A DNA stretch of 64,000 nt from Planctomycetaceae bacterium (GCA_021732975.1 JAKFWC010000010.1:62001-126000), one strand, 5' to 3'; shown: positions 26,687 through 36,022, counted from the first letter of the stretch. Numbers and translations are program-made. Notes: generated by a model from the letters alone, not told the origin.

Positions 26687-27037
26687 ATGTTCAAGATTCT
26701 CGCGACGACGATGTTGGCATTCTCAGGTTCGATGGCATTCGCTGGTCACGGCCAAGCCTGCTGTGGTGGCTGCGCTCCAGCATGCACGGCTCCCGCGGCA
26801 TGCACGGCAGCAGTCTCGGCAGTTCCGATGGCCGCCGTGCCTGCACCGCAGACCGCGGGTGCACAGACCTATCAGAGCTTCTCGTACGAACCGGGTGCCG
26901 CACCGTCGCCAGTGCCGGTGACGACCGGGCGGATGATGACGATTCGTTCGAGCGTGAACGGTGGCGGCCGCCTGGATAGCCCGTGGAAGTACGGGGACAA
27001 CAAGGCGAGCGGCCGGTATCTGTGGAACGCTCGGTAA
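26687..27037 (+). CDS. Small secreted protein with Cys/Ala-rich segment, unknown function
   Basis: 116 residues. A signal peptide (FKILATTMLAFSGSMAFA) is followed by CCGGCAPACTAPAACTAAV, five Cys in about 19 residues, then a Pro/Ala linker and a polar tail with WKYGDNKASGRYLWNAR. It is followed by a strong hairpin. An internally deleted copy, retaining only the first seven and last few codons, lies at 28050-28088. No family name is recognised; metal binding by the Cys cluster is possible. Confidence 0.6.
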   Translation: MFKILATTMLAFSGSMAFAGHGQACCGGCAPACTAPAACTAAVSAVPMAAVPAPQTAGAQTYQSFSYEPGAAPSPVPVTTGRMMTIRSSVNGGGRLDSPWKYGDNKASGRYLWNAR

Positions 27038-27051
27038 TCGGAGATGTCCGC

Positions 27052-27085
27052 GGCGCTGGGAGCGGCGACTGCCGCTCTCAGCGCC
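27052..27085 (+). terminator. Strong hairpin after the small Cys-rich gene
   Basis: GGCGCTGGGAGCGGC and GCCGCTCTCAGCGCC pair over 15 bp (one G-T) around a four-base GACT loop, 14 bp after the stop at 27037. There is no T tract, so it may be an intrinsic terminator or a 3' stabilising hairpin. Confidence 0.6.
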
Positions 27086-27228
27086 CACTCTGACGAGCCT
27101 TCAAACACTGGCTCGCCGCGATGATGCTCGCATAACTTGTGGAGCGTGAGTGGTTCAACGAAATCAGAACTCTGAATGTGTGACTCAGACTGTTTGAACG
27201 TCTTCGGACAGTCATTGCAAAGGACAGA

Positions 27229-27771
27229 ATGATGAAAGTGGCAACAGTGCTTGGCATCGCCTCGATGGCATTCGCGATGATGGGACCGTCGGCCTCTGCT
27301 CAAGCGACGGGGGGAGCGAAAGCGCGCGGTGACGTCTACAACTTCTGGCAAATGCAGGGCTGGCAACAGCAGACCCACAGTCAGGCTCGCGCGCTCTACT
27401 ACTACGGCCAAACGGCGCAGCCGACACCGGCGCAGCCGACACCGGCGCAGGCCAAGGAACACGCCATCGCCGCCCGTCAGGGCGTTGTGAACGCACAGAA
27501 GAGCCTGGCGGAACTGAAGAAATCCAACCCGGATAATAAGGAAGCCTTGGCGGCCATCACCAAAATCGAAGAAATCCAGAAGAAGGTGCTGGGACATTGC
27601 GACATGATGGACAAGGCCCTCGACAAGGCAGACCACGTTGAGATGTGTTCGTGCTGTGCCGACATCGTCAACGAGGTCGATGCGGCGAACGTGGAGATGA
27701 CGAAGCTGATGAAGGCCCTCAAGATTGAGAAGACGGATCTGCCGAAACGGGATGCACCGGCTCCGAAGTAA
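27229..27771 (+). CDS. Secreted helical protein with paired Cys, unknown function
   Basis: 180 residues, RBS AAGGACAG. A signal peptide (VLGIASMAFAMMGPSASA) precedes the motif YNFWQMQGWQQQ, a tandem PTPAQPTPAQ caused by a direct DNA repeat of about 15 bases at 27419-27448, then a long amphipathic helical region (ARQGVVNAQKSLAELKK). In it HCDMMDKALDKADHVEMCSC places His, Met and Cys residues in a way that could bind Cu(I). No known family is recognised. It lies in a run of small exported proteins between a TolC gene and the CusBA-like genes. Confidence 0.65.
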   Translation: MMKVATVLGIASMAFAMMGPSASAQATGGAKARGDVYNFWQMQGWQQQTHSQARALYYYGQTAQPTPAQPTPAQAKEHAIAARQGVVNAQKSLAELKKSNPDNKEALAAITKIEEIQKKVLGHCDMMDKALDKADHVEMCSCCADIVNEVDAANVEMTKLMKALKIEKTDLPKRDAPAPK

Positions 27772-27786
27772 ACCCCGACGATGACG

Positions 27787-27847
27787 GAGAGACTCTGTTC
27801 CGCCTCAGCGATGGGGCGGGACGTAACTCTCTCACGCAAGGTTTTTT
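27787..27847 (+). terminator. Rho-independent terminator after the helical secreted protein
   Basis: An outer stem GAGAG/CTCTC and an inner stem GTTCCGCC/GGCGGGAC (27797-27804 with 27815-27822, one G-T pair) are followed at 27842 by a run of six T. It lies 15 bp after the stop codon. Confidence 0.7.
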
Positions 27848-28049
27848 GAGCGATTGTTGATCATCGTGGAGCAAACAGGCCTTCTCCTCTTAACGATGGC
27901 GGTATGGCCGACGCTCTACACAAACGTGTTCGCGTCACGAACTTTTTGCGTGTGCAGAAACGTGGCGCTCATGCGGTACTGTCTTCGCGACTGTCCGTCA
28001 GGTGATTCAACGCCGGCGCAACGGTCTCCCTTGGACAGGTTAATGAATC

Positions 28050-28088
28050 ATGCTGAAATTTCTCGCGACTCTGTGGAACGCTCGGTAA
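28050..28088 (+). pseudogene. Internally deleted copy of the small Cys-rich gene at 26687
   Basis: The 12-codon frame reads MLKFLATLWNAR. Its start matches MFKILAT and its end matches LWNAR of the 116-residue protein at 26687-27037. The flanks also match: the bases before the start (aggtt...atcatg) and after the stop (taatc, then gtccgcggcg). About 100 codons appear to have been lost between the two ends. Confidence 0.65.
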
Positions 28089-28157
28089 TCCCCGCGTCCG
28101 CGGCGTCTTGTCCGCATTCGGTCTGGAGTCCACTCGCCTTCCTTTCAGGAGTTCTCA

Positions 28158-28690
28158 ATGAACCATCGCTTGGTGAACCTGCTCGCCGTTGTGAGTCTCG
28201 GGCTGTCATCAGCGTCGGAGCGGCTGATCCCCCCGCCACTGAACCGCCTCAACTGTCAAAATCCACGTTTCTGATCTCCGGCTTACATTGCCCGCCCTGC
28301 ACGTCGACCGTCGAGCGCTCGTTGAAGGGCATCAAAGGCGTCCGCTCGGTCAAAGTCGACTGGACCTCCAAGAATGCCCGCGTGGAGTTCGACCAGAAGG
28401 AAGTCACACCGCAGCAATTGGCCGCGCAAATCGCCGCCACGCCGCACATGATGGGCGGCAACATGCGGTATGCCGGCTGGCTGGCGCTCAAGACTCCCGG
28501 CGTTGATGGAGCCGGCGTCGGCGATAAAGCCAAAGCAGCGCTGATGGGCGTGAAAAGCGTTGCCGCGGTGACGGTCTATCCCCAACAGGCATCGGTCGGT
28601 GTCGCCTTCAAGTCGGAAGGAAAAGTGACGACAGACCAGTTGATCGCGGCGCTCAAAGACGCTGGCATCGAAGCGTCGCTATTTCCCTGA
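28158..28690 (+). pseudogene. HMA-domain metal-binding protein, apparently frameshifted after the signal peptide
   Basis: An ATG at 28158 with AGGAG upstream begins a good signal peptide (MNHRLVNLLAVVSLGLSSA) that then leaves the HMA frame. The HMA frame resumes as GAADPPATEPPQLSKSTFLI and continues for about 150 residues to the stop at 28690, with SGLHCPPCTSTVERSLKGIK as the CxxC loop and a second domain-like half (VAAVTVYPQQASVGVAFKSE) lacking the CxxC. The HMA frame alone has no plausible start near its N-terminus. One missing base near 28208-28212 would restore SSAVGAADPP, a normal cleavage region. It may be a real mutation or a sequence error. Confidence 0.7.
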
Positions 28691-28916
28691 AAGGATCATT
28701 TCGGCGAAGGGTTCGGCGGAACGGACGTGCTCCCGTTCTGACAATGCCCGCTCAAGACCGACGGACACGCGAGCAGTCGGGGCCAGTCCGGCTGGGTTAG
28801 CACCGAAAAGCAGGATGACGTTCCGGCTGCTCGCGCGTTCGTCGGAGACAGGTTTTGAGTTCACGAGATTGTCGAAGCGGCGCGGCAACCCTCTTTGTTG
28901 TCACGCCGTCATCAGG

Positions 28917-31259
28917 ATGACCGCCATGACCGCTCCGTCCACCGATCCGCTCCGCGATGAAGGGGGCTTGCGCGCGCCACCGGGCTTGAGCGACTGGGGC
29001 AAAGCCTGGTGGTGGTTCGATTTCCTGATTCTCGTCAAGCTCGCACGGCTGCGGTTCATCGCCATCCTCGCGGCGATCGGCGTGGTTATCACCCAGTGGG
29101 ACACGCTGGTCGCCTATTACGAAAAGTGGACGCGGCCGGCTTCCGTGACGGCCGCCGCGGCGAGCGATACCGAGTATTTCTGCCCGATGCACCCATCGGT
29201 AATCCGCGACAACCCGCGCGAGAAATGCCCGATCTGCTTCATGCCCCTTTCCAAACGAAAAAAGGGCGAGCAGACCATCGAGGCGCTGCCGGCGGGTGTG
29301 GTCAACCGCGTCCAACTGTCACCCTATCGCGTGGTCATTGCCGGCGTGAATACGTGGAAAGTCGCCGCGATCCCCCTCACCAAACAAGTGGATGCTGTCG
29401 GATTCGTGGAATTCAACGAACGGGGACTCAAGAACGTCTCCGCGCGGGTGAAGGGACGGCTCGACGAACTCGTGATCAACGAGACGGGGCAGACCGTGCG
29501 CGCGGGCGACATCCTGGCATCGCTCTACAGTCCCGACCTCAACGTTACGGTGCAGAACCTGCTTGATGCCCACAAACGCAAAAGCACGGAACTGGAAGCG
29601 AGCGCGCGGCAGCGGCTGCAACTGTTGGGAATCGGCGACGACCAGATCGAAGACATCCTCCAGACCGGCAAAGCCAACAGCCACTTGCGAATTCGCAGCC
29701 CGATCAGCGGGCACGTCATCAAAAAATATGTCCGCGAGGGGCAATACGTCGAGGAAGGCACTCCCTTATACGATGTCGCCGATCTCTCCACGATCTGGAT
29801 TCAGGCGCAGGTTTATGAAGACGACATGGCCTTCCTGCCGCTGGAACAAGACCCCGAGAATCATGTGCACCGCGTGGCGCATCCGCTCCTGGTGACTGCA
29901 TCGACGCGCGCGTTTCCAGGAGAAATGTTTCGCGGCACGCTCACCTTCGTTTATCCGCATGTGGACCAGCAATCGCGGACGGTGACCGTGCGGTTTGAGT
30001 TGGAAAACCCTGGACACAAACTGCGGCCGGGGATGACCGCCACGGTGACGCTGCTGGTGCCGCCGGACAAAGTGCCTGCCCTTCAGCGCGCGGATGTACC
30101 GATGCCCGATCTGGCGTCGGGCCGCGTTCCCGCGATTCCGGAATCGGCCGTGATCGACACTGGCCGGGAGACCATTGTCTATCGGGAAACGCTGCCGGGC
30201 ACGTTTGAGGGGGTGCTGGTCACGCTGGGGCCGAAAATGACGGGCCCCGAGAACGCGATCTATTTCCCACTGCTCAAAGGACTGGAACTGGGCGAGCAGA
30301 TTGTGACATCGGGCTCATTCCTGGTCGATGCGGAAACGCGGCTCAGTCCCGCTGCCGGTTCGATCTATTTCGGCGGCAGCAGCGGCGGCAGTAAGACCGG
30401 TGGCAGTGTGACCACCGTCCGGCCGACCACCCCCGATAACGAAGACGCCAAGCTGAAGGCGGCCCTCGCCAAGCTTGCCCCTGGGGACCGCGCCCTCGCG
30501 GAACAGCAGAAATTCTGCCCGATTCTCGCCGACAGTCGCCTCGGCTCGATGGGCGTGCCCGTGAAGCTGATGCTCAAGGGGCAGCCCGTGTTCGTCTGTT
30601 GTCCGTCGTGTGAGAAGCCGGCCAGCGATGACCCAGAGGTCACGTTGCAGAAGCTCGCGGCCCGGAAAGCCGGAGACGCGGCGAAACCCCAAGCGGCTCC
30701 CGCTCCGCGCGGCTCTGCTGGCGAAGAAGCGGAGGCCAAAATTCGCGGAGCACTGGCCAAGTTAAGTGCGGAGGACCGGGCGTTGGCCGAACAACAACGC
30801 TTTTGTCCCGTGCTCCCCAACAGCCGCTTGGGTTCGATGGGCCCGCCGATCAAGCTGATGATCGAAGGCCAGCCGGTGTTTCTGTGCTGTGCCGGATGCA
30901 AGTCCACCGCTCTGGCCAAGCCCAAGGAAACCTTGCAGAAAGTCAAAACTCTGCGTGAGCAGAAGCAACCGACAGAGACTTCCGCCAGGGAGATCGCTTT
31001 GAAAGAAACCGACCCGGAAATTCGCGCCGAGTTACTCAAGCTGAGCGACGGCGATCTCCAGTTAGTGCTGGCCCAGAAAATCTGCGTGGTGGCCGAGAAC
31101 AGCCGACTTGGTTCGATGGGTCCGCCCCTCAAAGTCATGATTGATGGAAAACCCGTGTTCCTATGCTGCGACGGTTGTCGCGAGACCGCACTCGAGAAAC
31201 CGCAGGAGACCTTAAAAGCGGCGGAGCGCCTGCGTCGTCCGGAAAAGGATGCCCCATGA
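28917..31259 (+). CDS. CusB-like RND adaptor with heavy-metal-binding domain and three C-terminal Cys repeats
   Basis: About 780 residues (ATG at 28917, or 28926). One N-terminal helix (LRFIAILAAIGVVITQW) precedes the heavy-metal-binding domain YFCPMHPSVIRDNPREKCPI with CPICFMPL. Then come the CusB/CzcB adaptor domains: KGRLDELVINETGQTVRAGD, the hairpin, IRSPISGHVIKKYVREGQYV and a barrel to FLVDAETRLSPAAGS. The last 270 residues hold three repeats of about 75 residues (30441-30669, 30726-30960, 31012-31236) around FCP-x5-SRLGSMG-x15-CC-x2-C. The third has ICVV in place of FCPV. These Cys clusters likely bind metal. The stop overlaps the CusA-like gene (ATGA). Confidence 0.88.
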   Translation: MTAMTAPSTDPLRDEGGLRAPPGLSDWGKAWWWFDFLILVKLARLRFIAILAAIGVVITQWDTLVAYYEKWTRPASVTAAAASDTEYFCPMHPSVIRDNPREKCPICFMPLSKRKKGEQTIEALPAGVVNRVQLSPYRVVIAGVNTWKVAAIPLTKQVDAVGFVEFNERGLKNVSARVKGRLDELVINETGQTVRAGDILASLYSPDLNVTVQNLLDAHKRKSTELEASARQRLQLLGIGDDQIEDILQTGKANSHLRIRSPISGHVIKKYVREGQYVEEGTPLYDVADLSTIWIQAQVYEDDMAFLPLEQDPENHVHRVAHPLLVTASTRAFPGEMFRGTLTFVYPHVDQQSRTVTVRFELENPGHKLRPGMTATVTLLVPPDKVPALQRADVPMPDLASGRVPAIPESAVIDTGRETIVYRETLPGTFEGVLVTLGPKMTGPENAIYFPLLKGLELGEQIVTSGSFLVDAETRLSPAAGSIYFGGSSGGSKTGGSVTTVRPTTPDNEDAKLKAALAKLAPGDRALAEQQKFCPILADSRLGSMGVPVKLMLKGQPVFVCCPSCEKPASDDPEVTLQKLAARKAGDAAKPQAAPAPRGSAGEEAEAKIRGALAKLSAEDRALAEQQRFCPVLPNSRLGSMGPPIKLMIEGQPVFLCCAGCKSTALAKPKETLQKVKTLREQKQPTETSAREIALKETDPEIRAELLKLSDGDLQLVLAQKICVVAENSRLGSMGPPLKVMIDGKPVFLCCDGCRETALEKPQETLKAAERLRRPEKDAP
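30441..31236 (+). repeat. Three tandem Cys-rich domain repeats in the adaptor
   Basis: Protein-level repeats at 30441-30669, 30726-30960 and 31012-31236, separated by linkers of about 17-19 residues. Shared core: LAEQQ(K/R)FCP, SRLGSMG(V/P)P, K(L/V)M(L/I), G(Q/K)PVF, CC-x2-C, then PETLQK-like. Confidence 0.85.
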
Positions 31260-34200
31260 TCGAGTCCATCATCGAAGCCTCGATCCGCAACCGGTTCCTG
31301 GTGATCATCATCGCGGCCCTGCTAACGATCGGCGGTGTCTATGCGATGCTGCAAACGCCCGTGGACGCCATCCCCGATCTCAGCGAAAACCAGGTGATCG
31401 TGTTCACGGACTGGATGGGCCGTAGTCCGCGCGAGATCGAAGATCAGGTCACGTATCCGCTCACCCGCAAGTTACAGGGACTGGCCGGGGTGCGGACTGT
31501 GCGCTCCTCGTCCGAATTCAATTTCTCGATGATCACGATCATCTTCGAGGATGGCGTCGACTTCTATTTCGCCCGCCAGCGCGTGACGGAAAAGCTGAGC
31601 CAAGCATCCACTTATCTGCCAGCGGGGGTTGTGCCCTACATGGCTCCCGATGCGACAGCCCTCGGTCAAATCTTCTGGTATACCGTGGAGACCGGCGCTG
31701 CGAAGCCGGTGGATCCGCAGCGGCTGTGGGCCATCAACAAGTTCTACATCGCTCCCCAACTGAACGCGGCCCGCGGCGTGGCCGATGTCGCCACGGTCGG
31801 CGGGCTGCCGATGGAATATCAGGTGGATGTCCGACCGGAAGCGCTGCGGGCGTTCAATATCACCCTCGGCGATCTCTACAACGCGGTGGCCCGGAGCAAC
31901 ATGCCGGGCGGCGGCGGCGTGATTCAGAAGAACAACGCCGAGTACATTGTCCGCGGCGTGGGCTGGATTCGCGACAAGCGCGACATCGAACGGACCGTCA
32001 TTCGCGAAGTGAACGGCGTGCCCATCTTTGTGGACACCGTGGCCACCGTGCAGTTGGGGACGCAATTCCGCCGCAGTGTGTATGAGAAGAACGGCAACGA
32101 AGTCGTCGGGGGTGTCGTGCTGATGCGCCACCAGGAAAACCCGCTGATCGTCACGGAACGAGTCCGCGACAAGATTCAGGAATTGCAGCCGGGCCTTCCC
32201 GCGGGAGTGCATATCGTACCGGCCTACGATCGCACGCGGCTCATCCACGGAGCGATCCACACGCTGACCGAAGTGATGTGGCATGAGATGCTCATCGCTT
32301 CGATTGCCATTCTGCTCATTCTATCGCACCTTCGCAGCGTGTTTGTGATCTGTGTCACGCTGCCGCTCGCGGTCCTGTTCTCTTTCCTAATGATGTGGGT
32401 GCTGCGCTCGCTGGGAATCATCGACATTCAAGCCAACATCATGTCGCTGGCCGGGATCACGATCTCCATTGGCATTCTGGTCGATCAAGCGATTGTGATG
32501 ACGGAAAACGCCACCCATGTGCTCAAGGAGCATTTCGGCGACCAGCCTGTCACCGGGGATACGCGCGAGTTGGTCATCCCCGCCTGCCGCACTGTCGGCC
32601 GGCCGATCTTCTTCTCCGTGATGATCATGCTGCTCTCGTTCATTCCGGTGTTCATGCTCAGCGGGCGCGAAGGGAAGTTGTTCCATCCCCTGGCATTTAC
32701 CAAGAGCTTCGTGTTGATCGGCGTGGCGATCATCTCCGTGACGCTGGTGCCGGCGCTGATCCCCACCTTCATCCGCGGGCACCTCCGCAGCGAAGAAGAA
32801 AACTGGATCGTCCGCAGTTTCATTCACATCTACAAACCGCTGCTGACGTGGGCTTTGCCGCGGCGGAACCTGGTGATGTGGATGTTTGCGGTGCTGCTCC
32901 TGTTGGCGGCCGGCATGTTCCCGTTGCAGGCCATCATCGGCCAAGGAGCCTCCGAAGTCGCCTGGAAGACGACGTTTTTGGTCGTGTTTGCGGTCGTCGT
33001 CGCCTTCACGGTACTTTCCACCAGCGGCTGGCAATGGCAACTGACCGCGTTCGCGACGTTGACGGTGATCGCCCTCTGGGCTTACCACTTTCCGAAGATT
33101 GGTGTCGCGTTCATGCCGGCGCTCGACGAAGGGACCACGCTCGACATGCCGATCACGGTGCCGCGGGCCAGCGTGACACAATCGGCCGATGATCTAAAAG
33201 CCCGCGATGCTCTGCTGCGCGGCTTCCCGGAAGTCGAGTCCGTGATCGGCAAGGCGGGCCGCGCCGATACGCCAACCGATCCGGCACCGCTCGATATGGT
33301 GGAGACGTTCGTGAACTTCCGGCCGCGGGAATTCTGGCCGAAGCGCGTGCTGCGGTTCAACGATGCGCTCGGGCAGACCGAAGCGGCGCTCGCCCGACTG
33401 GAAGCCGACGGCTACATCGCCGCCTCCGCGGCTGACGACAGCCGCGCGTCGTTGCTGAACGACGCTACCCAGAAAGCGCTCGAACGCTTTGATGAAGCCC
33501 AGCGGGAACTGGCTTTGGTGCGCTACCGGGAGTTTGAACAATCGCTCGGTCACCAACTGGTGCGATTTGCTGTCAACGAGACCACCCGCCGCTTAGTGCG
33601 GGCCAAAGGCTGGGTCTGGCCAGAGGGGGCCGATAAGTCCGCCGTCATCGCGGAAATCGCGGCCACCCAAGACGCCGAATTCAGTCCCTGGCTCAGCAGT
33701 TCGCCGGCACTCGAAGACGTGACGCAGCTTGTCCGGACCGTGGTGAATCAGGGATCGGTGCGCGGCTTCGTGACCGACCCGGTGCATGCTCAGGAACTGC
33801 ACCAGGATCAGTGGCACTCGGCGGTCTCCGCGGTTCGAGAAGCGCTGGGGTCGCGACGGCCCACGCTTGCCGATGAAATTCTGGCGGCGGTCGTCAAGCA
33901 GCGACACAAGTTGTGGATGGAGCAGGTTCATGCCACGAACTTCGATCTGTTTGATCAAGGCGTCCAAGCCTTCACATGGTATGCCCTGGAAGAGTTGGCA
34001 CGCGCCGCGAAGCAGCAGGGGCTGACCGAGTCCGCGACGCACGGCGCGGACACAGCGGCCTTCGCCGATGCCGCGATTCAGGGGCAACTCGGCAACCGGC
34101 CCGAACTGGATGCCGTTGCCCCTTTCGTTCCGTTGCGGGAAGCGCTGGAGAAATCCTTCGCGGATCACGTTTTTTTCTGGCCACGGCGGACGGGCCCGAA

Positions 34201-35644
34201 GGGCGATCTCGTCGATGATGAAATGGGCCGTGTGCTGCAAGTTCCCGGTTGGAGCAACATTTTCACCCAACCGATTATTAACCGAATCGAAATGTTGTCC
34301 ACAGGCGTGCGGACCGATATCGGCGTCAAGGTCTTCGGCGAGGATCTGGACACGATTGACGGCGTCTGTAAGCAAATCGAGGCCGCTCTCAAACCGCTCA
34401 ACGGTGCTCGCGATGCAATCGCGTCTCCCATCATGGGCAAAGGCTATCTGGACATCGACATCAACCGCGAGACGGCTGCCCGCTATGGTATCAGCGTGGA
34501 AGATATTCAGAACGAGATCGAGATGGCGCTGGCTGGCCGCGCGGTGACCTATACCGTCGAGAAGCGCGAGCGTTTCCCGGTGAGGGTCCGTTATGCCCGT
34601 GCCGCGCGCGATGACATCGATAGCATCCGGCGACTGCTCGTCAGTCCCGGCGGCATGGGTTCCAGCCCGGCGATAACTTCTGGCGCGGAAGCGTCACCAG
34701 GGGGATCAGTGGGCACGTTGGCAGCCGACGCGAGCATGTCTCCAGGGCATAGCGCATCGCCAGGTCACGCCCTCTCCGGTCAGCCACTAATCCCGTTATC
34801 GGCGCTCGCTGACATTCACATTGTCGAAGGCCCGGCAATGATCAAGAGTGAAAATGGGCGGCTGCTCAACTACGTCACTCTCAATGTGCGGGGGCGTGAT
34901 ATCGTGGGCTTTGTCGATGAAGCCCGCCGTGTCGTCTCGGAAAAGGTCAAACTGCCGGAAGGGGTCCATATCGAGTGGAGCGGCGAATTCGAACACCAGG
35001 TGCGCGCCGCTCAGACATTGCGATTTGTCTTCCCGGCGGTGATCGCGCTAATCTTTCTGATCTTGTACCTCACCTATCGGGACTTGGCCGACGCCGCGCT
35101 GATGATGCTCACTGTCCCCGAAGCGCTCGCCGGAGGCGCGTTCTTCATGTATCTGTTTCCCAAGATCATGCTGGGTTGGGATGCGCCGCCGATGGATTTC
35201 AGCGTGGCCGTGTGGGTGGGGTTCATCGCCTGCTTCGGCATGGCCACGGAGACCGGCATCATCATGCTGGTCTATCTTCGTGAAGCAATCGAGAAACGCG
35301 GCGGACTCGAAAAGATCGCGTCCCTCGAAGAACTCCGACAGGCGGTCATCGAAGGGGCAGTCCATCGGCTGCGACCCAAGCTGCTCACGGAAGGCGTCGC
35401 GATCATCGCCATCTTTCCGATGGTCTTCGCCCGCGGCGTGGGTGGCGAAATTTTGGCACCAATGGCCCTCCCCGTTCTCGGTGGCCTCTTGATCTCGGAC
35501 GAAGTGGTCGACCTCTTCCTGCCGGTCCGGTTCTATTGGGTGCGGCGGGCACGGTGGTTGAAACTGCATTCGCTCGCAGACATTGCACCTGTCTCACCAA
35601 CTGATCAAACCGCTGCCAGATCGGAAGCCGCGAGCGCGACTTGA
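31256..35644 (+). CDS. CusA/CzcA-like heavy-metal RND permease with large insertions
   Basis: 1462 residues, against about 1040 for CusA. The start ATG overlaps the adaptor stop. Family marks are IEASIRNRFLVIIIAALL, VDAIPDLSENQVIV, TM4 GILVDQAIVMTENATHVL with Asp and Glu of the proton path, IGKAGRADTPTDPAPLDMVE, and the C-terminal GFIACFGMATETGIIMLVYL. An insertion of about 270 residues (33350-34225) splits the porter domain between FVNFRPREFWPK and LQVPGWSNIFTQPI. A hydrophobic insertion (about 32945-33095) and a Gly/Ser-rich loop (about 34650-34790) add more. Substrate is inferred as Cu/Ag or similar from the family and the adaptor. The third partner may be the TolC at 22868. Confidence 0.9.
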   Translation: MIESIIEASIRNRFLVIIIAALLTIGGVYAMLQTPVDAIPDLSENQVIVFTDWMGRSPREIEDQVTYPLTRKLQGLAGVRTVRSSSEFNFSMITIIFEDGVDFYFARQRVTEKLSQASTYLPAGVVPYMAPDATALGQIFWYTVETGAAKPVDPQRLWAINKFYIAPQLNAARGVADVATVGGLPMEYQVDVRPEALRAFNITLGDLYNAVARSNMPGGGGVIQKNNAEYIVRGVGWIRDKRDIERTVIREVNGVPIFVDTVATVQLGTQFRRSVYEKNGNEVVGGVVLMRHQENPLIVTERVRDKIQELQPGLPAGVHIVPAYDRTRLIHGAIHTLTEVMWHEMLIASIAILLILSHLRSVFVICVTLPLAVLFSFLMMWVLRSLGIIDIQANIMSLAGITISIGILVDQAIVMTENATHVLKEHFGDQPVTGDTRELVIPACRTVGRPIFFSVMIMLLSFIPVFMLSGREGKLFHPLAFTKSFVLIGVAIISVTLVPALIPTFIRGHLRSEEENWIVRSFIHIYKPLLTWALPRRNLVMWMFAVLLLLAAGMFPLQAIIGQGASEVAWKTTFLVVFAVVVAFTVLSTSGWQWQLTAFATLTVIALWAYHFPKIGVAFMPALDEGTTLDMPITVPRASVTQSADDLKARDALLRGFPEVESVIGKAGRADTPTDPAPLDMVETFVNFRPREFWPKRVLRFNDALGQTEAALARLEADGYIAASAADDSRASLLNDATQKALERFDEAQRELALVRYREFEQSLGHQLVRFAVNETTRRLVRAKGWVWPEGADKSAVIAEIAATQDAEFSPWLSSSPALEDVTQLVRTVVNQGSVRGFVTDPVHAQELHQDQWHSAVSAVREALGSRRPTLADEILAAVVKQRHKLWMEQVHATNFDLFDQGVQAFTWYALEELARAAKQQGLTESATHGADTAAFADAAIQGQLGNRPELDAVAPFVPLREALEKSFADHVFFWPRRTGPKGDLVDDEMGRVLQVPGWSNIFTQPIINRIEMLSTGVRTDIGVKVFGEDLDTIDGVCKQIEAALKPLNGARDAIASPIMGKGYLDIDINRETAARYGISVEDIQNEIEMALAGRAVTYTVEKRERFPVRVRYARAARDDIDSIRRLLVSPGGMGSSPAITSGAEASPGGSVGTLAADASMSPGHSASPGHALSGQPLIPLSALADIHIVEGPAMIKSENGRLLNYVTLNVRGRDIVGFVDEARRVVSEKVKLPEGVHIEWSGEFEHQVRAAQTLRFVFPAVIALIFLILYLTYRDLADAALMMLTVPEALAGGAFFMYLFPKIMLGWDAPPMDFSVAVWVGFIACFGMATETGIIMLVYLREAIEKRGGLEKIASLEELRQAVIEGAVHRLRPKLLTEGVAIIAIFPMVFARGVGGEILAPMALPVLGGLLISDEVVDLFLPVRFYWVRRARWLKLHSLADIAPVSPTDQTAARSEAASAT

Positions 35645-35847
35645 TCAAAAATGTTTGGCCGTTCGCTCAATCAACCCGAATTGCGAGGTGGGATTCAGTG
35701 AGCATCCTCCGACAGCGGGAATGTGGTGTGTACTGCCTATGGCAGCCGCCGAGCCAGTGATCATTGTTCCCGAAAATGGGCAGCAAGCCCACAAGCAGCC
35801 ACAGGTCGTCCGCGCTGCCGATAGGTCGATTCATGTGGATTACGAGG

Positions 35848-35913
35848 CCCGGTGTTCGTGCCTTCTGGTTTGCCTGGTTTGCGGCCCATCCCGATATGGA
35901 GTTAATTCAGTAG
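35848..35913 (+). pseudogene. Fragment of a DUF3179 gene, last 21 codons
   Basis: The bases encode PGVRAFWFAWFAAHPDMELI, Q and a stop. The intact neighbour at 36331-37794 ends PGFRAFWFAWFAAHPDTELI, Q. The DNA is also close (only scattered third-base changes), so this is a recent duplicate end 1.9 kb before the end of the intact gene. Nothing upstream of it in the same frame resembles the family. Confidence 0.8.
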
Positions 35914-36022
35914 CACGGCCGTCAAACGCCGGCCTGCTGATTGACGCACGCAATCAGATCAAAGTGGTGTTACCCACGTCTTGCGGTCGCATGTGTGAAT
36001 CCGTTCACAGAAACCTTCCTCC

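Noticed and set aside
27419-27448. The GCAGCCGACACCGG tandem repeat as a CRISPR or regulatory repeat
   Set aside because: It is a two-copy in-frame repeat coding PTPAQ inside a secreted protein; no spacers or further copies.
34650-34790. Gly/Ser-rich stretch in the CusA-like gene as a frameshift or inserted element
   Set aside because: The frame stays open and the RND motifs resume directly after it, so it reads as a flexible loop insertion.
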